The translations under genes were made by a program, and so were the position numbers. From contig OW121852.1 of the NCBI GenBank assembly GCA_933228895.1, positions 61,174,872 through 61,238,871 of the forward strand: a stretch of 64,000 bases of DNA. Reading direction: 5' to 3'. How positions within the stretch are numbered: the first letter of the stretch is position 1; each line of letters opens with the position of its first letter. Source of the DNA: Platycnemis pennipes (taxonomy: Eukaryota > Arthropoda > Insecta > Odonata > Platycnemididae). Positions 39,001-51,000 of this stretch are shown one piece after another. A model generated the notes under the pieces. It was not told the origin of the DNA and ran no database searches. It saw nothing but the letters and a program-made list of their open reading frames with translations.

Positions 39001-42000
39001 GAAAGTTATCATTCAAATCAAGATAGTGTAATGGGATCTTAATTGTGGATCATCTTAATTGTGGATCTTCTTAAGTGTGCCACAAAGTAAATATTATTTT
39101 CAAACCACCAGAGGAGCATCTTGCTCACGATAACCCAATTATGCACCTCATGTAAACTACAGTCCATTCATGTTTACCTGGTTGATAACAACTCGCGAGA
39201 AGGGAAACAAATGAAGGAGGGAACATTTGAGGAGGTTCCTACCCTAATAACACCAAGTGCATCAAGCGATTTCGGTTTGGACTACTCCAAGTGTTTACAC
39301 TTGTCTCCCTCTCTCTAACATAAGTGCTGCTATCCCTCTTCTCTGTGTTGGACTAGGCCCACCTGTGAAATAAGACTAAGGAGTGTCGGCCAAGTTAAAG
39401 CAAAAGGACTGTACCTAAAATTATTAACTAAGAACCTGGCTAACTAATACAATCAGTAGCATAACAAACTGTAAATTAAAGGAATCTGAGGTCAATTCTC
39501 ATTCAAGCCTATTTTTTAAATTCTGAATCACCACTGGTATGCTTATGAACTAATACCCGGTACAACAGGCACTCAAAGTGCTAATGTGGCACTTCTCCTA
39601 ATACTAACCTTTGTTATTCCTAGTTATGCCAGTTAATTATTGTTTTTAACTATGGTTACTACAACTTTATAGAGAGGGGAGATAACAGGAACTACTCTTG
39701 AGGAACAGTAATAATTAAACAGTGGGATGACTCCTATAGCCAGCAGAATTATGTAACACTAAGGAAAAGGCATTAAGTTGAGTCTAAGGAGCATACTACT
39801 GTGTTTCTTCATTTCTCAACTAATAGCTAAGAATTAAAAATACAGCTTTTCTGCAAATCAGGTGTGGATCTGAGGAGAAAGAATTAAAAAGAAAACAAAA
39901 ACTTAAATGCTCGGGTCAAAGGAATCTGAATATTAAAATTAAAAGCTTCAATAACTTAATTTAGGCCTAGTAGTTTGTGGCTTGTTTTCTTTCCTACTTC
40001 CCTTTGAAGGTTCCCATTAAATGGGAAATAATTTATGCATAACATTTGCAGTCAATGTCAATGAAATTTTGCAGCAGAGAACATCAAGAAATAGATAGCA
40101 ATTTTGGAGTGCGGATTATTAACTTGACCACAAATCTGAAGACCAAAAACATTGCTAGACATTACCATGAAATTATGTCAATGAATATTTTCATTTCACA
40201 TATAAATACCATATTGCATTCTTGAGAATGGGTGGTAAACTGAATCCATCGTATCCATTCAAACCAGCAAAATTTTATAAATAATCCCTCAAACTTGAGT
40301 TGAAAGCAAGCATTTTAAAATACCTCCACACTTAAGTTTTTCATCAGTAAGCAGATGCTTTGGTGATTGTAGAGCATAGATTTTTGCAGCATGGAGAATT
40401 TCCAGTAGTCTCTTTTGGGAGCCACTGCAAATGGAGTTTTGTCATTCAAGCTTCAGCGTCCATTGCAGGCTGCATCATCAGGGTTAAAATAACGATGAAG
40501 AAATAGATATCTTGGCGATCTACTGAGGAGACGTACCCCCCACTTTCCATCCCTAATTTTGATATTGTTACTCATTGGTAATTTCTCCACTCATGTTACC
40601 TGGATCCTGGGTGTTTTGGAGGGATTTCCCTTGGGGGGCTGACAAAAGTCTCTTCCTTGAGGTGCAGAGTCTTCACCCTCAGTTATGAGAGGGGAAATTG
40701 ACAACGAGACTCACAACCAATTAAGGCTAGTGATGGAAAGTAAGGGGGCATGCCTCCCCAATTCATAGCCAATATAACTACTACTTCTTCATTCTAATCC
40801 TGATGATGCAGCTTGTAATGGATACAAAAGCTTGGACAACAAAGCTCCACATGCAGTGGATGCCAAGAGAGACAACTGGAAGATGCTTTAGTAATCAATT
40901 ACACAATCCAAAACATTATATATAATCTGTACTTCTTAATGACATCAAAATTTTATTGAAATTTGCTTTAATGTGATTGGAAAATTCAATGATTCAATTC
41001 AATTGGACCCAAGACCAAAGCAATTCAATGACATATAACCTTTTTAGTACAGATAGATTTTACAGAAACTTTAAAAAACCCCACCTGTAACAAAGAGATG
41101 ATAATGTGCTGATCTCAAGGTACAGACAAGTTAGCAAGAATGAAATTAATTAAATAGACACTGCACAGAAAATATTCCGTTCATTCTCACTGGAGGTAGA
41201 GCTAATTCAAACACCATGCTTCAGGCATAATGATATAAAGTGCAGTGCAGTTATCTGCATGGAGCCAGGTAACAATTGCAGCCATGCCCACATTTGCTCC
41301 AGAAGGCATGCATTTGATACACTAATAGCAAACAAATAGGGAAAAGCCAAACTACTAACTAAATTCCATGCTGAGCAAAGCTAGTGTGTGATGAAATTTA
41401 CTTGCAACACTCACGAACAAGACGAATCTAAAAATTATTACAGAAATATAGCTCCCTCTTCTCCCTTCCTCTCCCTTTCTCCCTTCCTCTCCCTTTCTTC
41501 TCTTCTCCCTTCAGCTTATACTCCCTCATTTGTTCAAAACCCCTTACTGTCAAAGGTGAAGAAAGCCAACCCCACCTTAATTACTTTCTCGTCTTAGATA
41601 TCATTCTACCTACTACCAAGTCACCAAATTTCCCTCTGCTTCCCCTTTAACCTTTCATTCAATGATAAATGTCTGCAGCCAATTACATATGTATGTACTT
41701 TTTCACCCTTTTATTGACAGCCCATTTTTGGTTGACTGGGGAAATCTGCCTAGCACATTTCCATGAAATTCTTAAGATTGTACAGTTTACATTATTTAAA
41801 GTACTTAATTTAAATTTTATGAAGTGTGCATTTATCTCAATGTTGACGATATATCTCAGGTTCCGGAGGATGGAGAAATATCATTCATGATGAAAAGGAG
41901 GATGAAGAAGAATCATTTGCGCTGTCCCTGACTTGTAGGAAACAATATTATAAATACATATTTAATGATGCAATTTAAGTCAGCTGATATATCAGTCAGC

Positions 42001-45000
42001 AGGCAGTTTTTGCAGAACCAGAGAGGGCCAGTAATTCAGCCCAATGGCAATGAAAGGGTTAATATAGCCACCATCCATTCCTGCCTGTTTCAGATTTACC
42101 CCCACAATTCCTTCTCTGCTATCTAATTTACCATGTCTTTACTTTCCTTCCTCCATTACACGTACAATCTCTTCATTCCTTTCCAAAAACACTATTCAAA
42201 GGCCTCCCTTATAAATTGTCAATAAATTTTATAACCTGATGTAATAATTGCTGGTAAAACTTGGGTACATTCCAAACCCAAAAACGGACTATCCCTCATT
42301 CTGTAGACCATATATGGCCAACAGAAAAACATAAATATCATTTTTAGCAGCTTAAAATTAGGACTTTGCCATAATTATATGTTTTCCATTCAATGTTAAT
42401 GACCATAGGTAATATAAAGAAGTCTATTTCATATAATAACACATAATTACGGGACAAGAATAAATAGAAACATCTACCTACTCCAACAGAGGTAAGATTT
42501 AATAAATAGGAAGTATACCACTTTGAGATTAAATAATATGATACTCTTTCTATTACACTGATGAGTGAAAATGAGTCAATTTTTTCAGAAGAAATTATTT
42601 TATCTATACCACAAACTACTCCAGAGATGATTTCCTTGAATGCTGTTTTAAGCGTTCCAGGAAACAGTAAATTTCTTCTTTTTGTAATGTTTTATCATTT
42701 TGTACATATTTATTAGATTTAGTTCATATTGAAATACTTGTGTGCATGTATAGTAGCAATTGTAAATGAATGCTTACAATTTAAATACTAAATTTGGTAC
42801 TCTATGGGTCTACATTCCTGTTCATTTTGCAGGGCCAACGGAACTGCATAAATATAAATATCAGCACCTTAAAATCGAATTAAGTATTGTAGAATTTATT
42901 CACTGCTTACAGAGAAACAAATATTTATATCATCTATGAATGTTCCCCACTGCTCCATACTGACGCTTCAACTAATCTTTTACATAGCATTTCAGTTCTT
43001 TACATCAGCTCTCTTACCTGCAAAAAAAAAGATTCTTTCTCCATGGCAACCCTACTCTATACACTCTGCTCTATTTTTTTCCATCACAGAGAGCTGGGTC
43101 AAACATCAAAGTTGAGTGTTAAACCATCATTGTCATTATTATGCAACCATCAGAAAGGTCATTTGCACCCTTAAGTACAGGTAGTGAGTTTGGAATACGT
43201 AGGTTTAATAGAAAACAGAGGAGGAGTGGAGAGAAACCTACAATGGCATTAGCCTGCTCTTTATGAAAGACACTATGGCTGTAATCAGAATCTTAACTAC
43301 AGCCTAGCTTCTAATGCTTAGGTCATTAAATCTCTACTGTGAATTTGAAATGGTATATAGAATCCACTCAATACAGCTCAAAAAGGGAGACTTATTCTAC
43401 TCAGCCCAACAATGAGATGTAACACAACAACTGTAGGGAAAATCTATCTGCCATTTTGAACTTAAAGTAAATATTTTCTGATATTAGCAGTAAAAGCAAG
43501 TTTGAAGTTGAGATTATGAATACGGCCCTTAGACATTCACAGTTTCACATGCCATCCAAGGGGCAAATTACTACATTTGAAATACTTTAAACAAACATGG
43601 AGTGATATTCCAATGAAAAATACTTACACTGCTGGAATTTGAACCTGTGGCTTTGGAACGGGAAGTCAGTACTCTAGCCACCAACCTTATCACCGAGAAG
43701 CTAACCATTGGCATCAAATAATAATTCAGGCAGCACAAACATACTTTGTATCATTAGTTTGTGAGTAATAGGGAGTAATTGGTGATAGTTTTTAGGAAAC
43801 AGAGGAAGAGGGGAGAGAAACTTGTGTTAAAGTCATAGATCTCACCTCAAGATAAATTATTGCTGGCCCCAGCTACGCCTGAGGCCCGGATTCTTCCGGA
43901 CTCCGACCCAATGCCCAAACTGGCGGTCTACCCTTATGATGACCCTTCCGTCATCGAATTGACGCTTGTGGGAGCAAATCTCCCAAAACCTCAAGATGCC
44001 CCCTTTGTGTTTAACGACTCGGGAAACGACCCGTTCCTTGTTCGGTTCCTGGACATTCCTGTTGAACAAAATATCTTGTGTTTATGATGCCCGGTGTGTG
44101 CCTTCCAGGCTTATCTTATCCCTAAAGCCTCCGGAGGCTCTAGACTAATTCATGACTTATCGCCATGGACAAAGTTCTACTGCAAACCAACTTTTAAGCT
44201 AAGAGACGCGGCAATGGCCCTTAATGTGATCCCTAAAGGGGCCTTCCTGGCAAAATTAGATTTAAAAGATGCCTTTTACCAGATTCCGATCCAGCAGGAA
44301 CATGTAAAGTTTTATGGCATCCAAGCTGGAAAGATTACCCATGGGGCACTGCCTGGCCCCCGCTATCATGCAGCGGTGGGCCAGAGCAGTTGCCAGAGAA
44401 GTGTTCAATAAGTTTGGAATGTTTTTTTTAATACCTTATCTTGACGACTGGTTACTTGTATACAGTGATACCTTTATCATATGCAAAGTGAAATTCATGG
44501 AAGTGTACGAATTTCTCTCAGTGTCTTTGAATATTTCTTTTAAGTGTATTTTGACCCCCAGAATTGTGCTTAATTATCTAAGAGTGATTGTTAACACCCT
44601 TCAGTGCTCCCTTAAGTTCACCCCCGTGGCGCTCGCGTGCCTCCACCTGGCCGTATCAGTGATCCCCTGGGTTTGAGCTTTGGACATACCAAAGATCGCA
44701 GGGTACATTAGCTGGACCTGCTATATCTTGAACCTTCCATATTTTCTTATAAATCACACATGAATGCGACGCACGCAGTGGCTAAACCACTGCTGGTAAG
44801 AGGGCCTCTTCGATCAGACGTGGCAATGTGCACCGTTCACTGTCCAGTTCATTGGCTACGCAGATGCCATGCCAGTGGGCGGTGGTATCGCCGCAATTGG
44901 ACATCACCTACTGTGAACAGTTTCCACATGAACTCCCTATCTACTTTACCGAAGCAGAGGCAGCACTAAGAGGTGCTACCTCTGTGTTGAGGCAGCACCT

Positions 45001-48000
45001 CTTAGTGCTGTGAGGGCTATGTATTTTATGGTCTTCAGTTCACTTTCAAAGTTGGAAGTCGACAGGGGAATATTGATTAATCGGTGGATCATGCTGTTGA
45101 AACTGGCTAATTTATGGGCGATGGGATGGCAATAATCAAAGGTATCACTTGATCCATGTAAGTGGGTTTCCAGAAGATTGAGAAAATGTGTTTGTGGTCA
45201 CTGTCGACTTTCAACTTTGTAAGTAAACTGAAGACCATAAAATACATAGCCCTGAAGAACGGTTACAGTTTGGACATCATCGACAAATTACTCCGTAATA
45301 AATGGAAAAAACAGGCAATGAATTTAAACACCTCCCTCTTACTAGGTCCCAGTGCTCCAGATAGAAAGTGGTGCAAAATCCCTTTCCACCATACATTATC
45401 ATACCAGATAGCCAACACATTTCCCAAAGATAAGTTGCATGTTTCTTTCTATGCTCCCTTGACCCTATCCAAAGCCCTCAGCTCCAACAAAGACCCCATA
45501 GATGACGTCAAAAAGTGCAGCGTGTATGAAATTAAATATGACTGTGGAGCCATCTACATCGGCCAGACAAGGAGAAATTTTTCCACACGCATTAATGAAC
45601 ACAAAAAGTGCTACATTTCAGGTAACACAACTTCCATTTTCACCAAACACCTATAGATTCTAACCACACTTGTAATTTTGATTTTAAAGAGCTCCACACC
45701 TTAGACAAAGGCAAGAAATTAGATGCAATGGAGCAGGTTGATATTATTCAACGAAGGGATAAGAATCTCAATCTCCTCAACGATGTGCAATTTAACTCAT
45801 CCCCCTCTCCACTCCTCTCAATTACTATCCCAATCTGAGTGTTTTTAGACAAGTGCTCCCTCACCTCCACTCGCTGGTTTTTCCCCTGCCCACACGTGTT
45901 TTCATTGTGTTAACTTAACCAAGTGCCCCCTCCCCACCCCACCTAAGTGGACACCCTCCCCGAGCTTCTCAGCCCCTTCCACGGACCTGGCGTTTGGAGC
46001 ATCGCAGCAGGATACCCCTTAGAGGCCAGCGTTTTCACCACCATCTTCCTACCTTTGGGCTCGAAGACCAGGGGCAGTCTACTGTGATAATCCCCCCCCA
46101 CCACCTTGCCACTGTGCCTTTGTCGGGCAAGGCTGAAAGACAGTGGCCGAGAGACATCCCACAGGATGGCGTCCTTCTCCTCCCACCACATATGGCCTTT
46201 CTTGGACTTTAGGTGCATGAGGCGCCTTAGTACTCTTCAACGGCCAGGGTTTCCCAGTTTTACGCGTGGTTTTTCCCAACACCCACCCCTAGCACCAGTT
46301 CACCCTCTTCTCCACCCCCCCTTTTCCATTGTCACCTTTGTTTAGGCCCCCTTCCCCCCCTCTTCCCTCCTTGTTTTTTCCCCTGGTTCCTCCCCTCAGT
46401 TTGTATATATACTGGACGTCGGTGAGATTTGGTCACCTGATGATGATGTATCACATCGAAACCAGTCGTAGTAAAGATTTCTTTGTGGAAAATTGCCAAT
46501 ATTATTTAATTATGTTATTCCACCACATCATGCCTGAAACGACTCTTTTTACTTCAAGAGCAGCACCTCATCTTTGGAATGGAATGTTAAACCATGATAT
46601 GCTTGGTCCCCAATGTTACGAGTAGACTGTTCCCATGAGCCAGTTTCTATCCACCCTTCCTCTGTTCCCTGAAAATTTCCTACCCCTACTGGATTATATA
46701 CCTTTCCTAAATGGTGCAAATAACCTAAAATGTCAGTCACCTCCCCCAAATAAATTTCAGTAGTGATGACATAGCACTTGTAGCAGAGACAGAGAAGGTC
46801 TGAATAACATTCTAATAACCATGGAAAGGACAATGACCAGATATCATCTGAAGATCAACAAGAATAAAACTAAGATATTGGTGTGCAGCAAAAGAGAAGA
46901 GGCCAAAACCAACGTTAAACTAGGGAAGCAAAAACTGGAAGAGGTGAAAGAGTTCTGCTACCTGGGAAGCCAAGTGACCAACGATGGAAGAAGCAAGAAA
47001 GAAATAGTCAGTAGAATAGCTCAAGCAAAGAGTGCATTCTACCAAAAGAAGAACCTACTCACATCTGGAAACACAAGCATACAAGTAAGGAAACAATTCA
47101 TCAGTATGTACATCTGGAGCATGTTCCTTTACGGCAGTTAGGCATGGAAAATTACAGCAGTGGAGAAGAAAAGGGTGGAAGCATTCGAAATGTAGTGCTA
47201 CAGAAGAATGGTGAAGATATAATGGATCGACCGAGCGACAAATGAAGAAGTCTTAAGAAGAGTGGGAGAAAAGAGAAGCCTGCTGAAAACTCTAAGAAGA
47301 AGATGGGATAACTCAATCGGCCACATCTTAGGACACAATGGCCTGATGAAGACAATCGTTGAAGGACAAATGGATGGGGAGAATGGCAAAGGAAGGCCTT
47401 GAGTGAGATATATGGAATAAGTGATGAAGGATGTGAAAGAGAAGAAATATGTAAATATGAAGAGATCAGCCGATAGAAGAACTCAGTGGAGAGCTGCATC
47501 AAACCAATCTGAGGATTGATGACTAATGATAATGAGTGATGGGAGCATTTACTTGAACCGAAATCGCTATTGTATTCATGAAATCATTAGATAGAAACAA
47601 AAAATGAACTTCAGTGAAAAATTAATCTTCTAATCAGAGCCATTTACTCATAAATTAAAAATTGAAATATGCTAAAGGTGACGCCCACCAAATGAGCTGA
47701 ACTAGATACTTATATATCTACACCTCCCCTCCTCAATTGTTTTGGTGGAAGAACAGGAGAGGAGTTTATAAACTTTGTCATAAATTATGATATAGCTAAA
47801 TATGCAATGCCTTTAAAAATACCCTGAATGGACTCTAACAACTGCTTCCATCAGCAAAATCAACTGTGTATCTCCTATTGTGACTGGGCAAAGGAGCTGT
47901 GCAGTCCCAGTTGTGATTAAACTAAGGAATGACACACAAGACTTTCTCAAAGTCACTCAACCGAAAGGGTTAAAAACATCAGTTTTTCGCCACTTATAAA

Positions 48001-51000
48001 TCAAGAACTTCATGACAGACCGAAGAACAGAAAAATATAGGTCTTTTAATTTTCACACTCTATAAGTTTCGGCAGTAAAAAATATGGTACATGACCCCAT
48101 TATTCATGGAAAATCTTGCCCAGCACCCTACCTTCCTTGTAAGAATTTCTATATAAAATTGTCAACATGATTTTCTCTGCCTATATGAGAATCAAAGGGC
48201 CCAGAGTGAACAAGTAACCATATAATCAAAAAAGAATAATCTGTGAACATATAAAACTTGAAATCGTACCTATGCCATTTACCATATTATAGTAGCAGAG
48301 TTAGAATTAGGTTTTTAGGTGCTTCAACTGCTAAGGTTATATTGCACTGCCTACCCTAATTCAGCCCTAGAGGTTTAACCTCTGATGATGATTTTAACAG
48401 CATATTTAAACAGGCACGGTTGGTAGTAAAATTGTAGAAAATTATGAAAACAGTCTTCTTGAAGTCTATAAACTTCCAAAACATGAACTCACCTACAATT
48501 TCATTTATGAGATTAACAAATCTTGAGGCAGTAAAGTGGAGAGGAAGGTCTACTTTCCTCACCACCTTGGCCATAAAAATGTGGAAATGTTTTACAATTT
48601 ATTATAAGTATCCAAATAAATGCTGTGAGATCAGCTAAAGATGGTGTACCTCAGAAATGACTTTGGGAAGAGAATTGGAGCTTGCACAACAATATTCATT
48701 ACCTGCCACCCGACAGAATATGGTGGATAACAATTGTTGTCAGTTGGTGTTTAAAGTTTAAAAGAAATTTGTACCCTCTACCCTAGTCTTTGCCAGTGAA
48801 TTACCATCTTATGTCCTCCCCTTATTTACTTTTTCTCATTGTGCAAAAATTCTCTAATCAACAATCTCTAATCAATATATGTACCTAACATATCTACTCG
48901 TCTAATCGACATATGTACCTAACTGTATTATAGAGTTTCCAACGAAACATTTTTGAAACATTTTATACTCATCATTAATAAAGGTACAATAGTCAACTTC
49001 TTCACTCTTTATTTTACAAACCAACTCAGGTTTCAGCAAAAAATGTCATTCTCAAGAAATTCATTTATCAAAACCTTGATAATGGCATTTCATGCCTAAA
49101 CCTGGGTCGGTTTGTACAATAAACAGTGTAGAAGTTGACTATTGCACCTTCATTGATCATAGATACCTAAAAACAATGACTAACTAATAAAATCTAAACA
49201 ACACTCACACCTAACTAAAAGCATAATGCACTCATAGTACCTAACAGCAATGTGTTTGGTGCATCCCATGCTTGGGTTAAATTACACTTCCAATCAGAAA
49301 ACATTTAAGGCATGCAGAAAAGTGTAATTGGACCCACTTCTTCCACAACAACACAAGCATATGAACAATTTCAACTCCTTTTACACGTTTTCTCTTCCAT
49401 ATCTTGGTGAGAAACATTTTAACTCTTTGTAACCAGCCTCCACCCATGACAATGACACTCAAAACACACCTGCCGGGTTTGTCCTCACTCTTTCTCCCGA
49501 GTGATTTCCCCCCGGCATCGCCTTCACTCGCACCACCAGGACATTTCACCGCACCTCCATCCTCGATCGCCTTGGTGCTAGCCTCCCCCTGCACCACCCC
49601 TCCCTCCTTGCCACCCACATCAACCTCATTGCTACCATCCCCCGTTGACCCAGCGGTTGTTGTTGTTGTTGTTGGGGGTGCTGATGCGGGCGAAGCTGTT
49701 GGAAACAAGTGCGAACTGGAAACAAAACAAGCCACTTTCTTTTTTGTTGTGCGTGTGAATGCGGGATGCCTGCCTCTCTCTTTCAACTGAGAAAAAAATA
49801 ATGTTAAACAAAAGGAAAACAAAACAGAAACAAAATAAAAACCAAAACCTCCAGTCCGATGGGGGAACTTAAGGCAGTTTGTATATACAAGCTGTGAGGA
49901 ACTTCCACCACTGCATGGTCAGGCTTCAGTGTCAGCTGGTCAGGTGAGCCAAATATGGATGCTCAAAGGAAATGTTCCAAAAATGGCTGGCAATTCAGAG
50001 TTAGCTCAGTTACAAAGCAGATACCCACTAATGGTAATAAATTTAGCAAGCTGCTCAGCAAGTATGTCAAAAATGCTGTGGTGCATTACACTAACATATG
50101 TCATTTTATACATTGCAAAGAAAAATAATAAAAAAACAATCAATACGAAAAACTTCCATGACTTATGGCAGCTTAGAAAATGAAATATGAATCAAAGATA
50201 TTTAGGGACATGACAAGTTAAGAAGAAATGAATCCTTCATATCTCACTGTTTGAACTCTGTTGCAGTATTCCTACCGCCTCATAAAATAAACCTTTGAGG
50301 CATAAGAAGAAGGGAAGTTGAACAGAATTATCTGCATTAATATCAGAAAATAACTTTAATAGTAGGTAATGAATTTGTAGACTAATTATAACAACCTTCC
50401 TCACATTAGGCACAAATAACTTGATATCTTTCCAGCATATCTTTTCAAGGAAACATATAGCTTACAGGCCTATATTACATGTTAACTTGATGAAAAGAGA
50501 TATTCACTAGATCGTAGTGTTACAAATTACATCAAACATTAGGCTGGGCTCACAAAAAAATAAGCAACTGGATTTCATAACGTTCAATGCCTTTTGTCAC
50601 CATACATTAAATTCCAAATACCTACTATTACATTTGGCTAATTACTCACTCTCTGGTGGAACTTAAACCATTGGTTGAAACTCTCCAGCTAAATATGAAT
50701 GCAGTCATGACATAATTACCTCATATTCACAAGAAAAGAAAATTTAACAACAGTGCCTTGGTGCCATGAGAAATCAAAAACTTCCATTCCTACTGGATGG
50801 ATGCCATGTAACAAACTTCATGAAAATCACTGCAATATTTTCTGATGCAAGGAAGGTCCAATACCAGTGCAACAGAAATATTTCCAAAATACTTTTATTT
50901 CTCACTATTTTGCTACTTGAAAGGGTGCATTTAACGTTGAGGGGATAGGGAAAATGCAGTATAATGCAAGGAATAGTACTGTCCAGGTGTCAAACATAGT

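Larger units (their letters stand above)
45012..46515 (+). mobile_element. Penelope-like retroelement fragment, 5'-truncated with an inverted head
   Basis: The 3' part of a Penelope-like element on the plus strand, with coding remnant at 45180-45838 and a 3' tail reaching a hammerhead-like motif at 46437-46467. At its head, 45012-45066 (AGGGCTATGTATTTTATGGT and onward) is an inverted copy of 45200-45256 from inside the coding part, an arrangement common for Penelope insertions. The GC-rich part at 45940-46380 is of uncertain origin and may be a separate repeat. Confidence 0.7.
38207..49469 (-). other. CARMIL intron between exons G and F, a repeat sink
   Basis: At 11.3 kb the longest intron seen. 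From left to right it holds a foldback element (40401-40880), a pyrimidine tract, a TTAA MITE (41651-42058), SINE-like fragments, a reverse transcriptase/RNase H remnant, a Penelope-like element, a LINE tail, a dispersed repeat and a hairpin (48981-49150). The stretch 38207-40400 has no recognised feature. Confidence 0.8.

Noticed and set aside
40795..40830. Hammerhead ribozyme at CCTGATGATGCAGC in the foldback arm
   Set aside because: CTGATGA is present, but no GAAA/NUH partner lies at the right spacing; the resemblance is too weak.
49404..49790. Plus-strand 128-residue open frame
   Set aside because: It is the antisense shadow of GC-rich CARMIL exon F.
49277..49822. Long minus-strand open frame over CARMIL exon F extending on both sides
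   Set aside because: Only 49470-49715 fits splice sites and phase. The left extension lies past a GTGTGT donor, and the upstream CTCAG acceptor would create a stop after the preceding exon.
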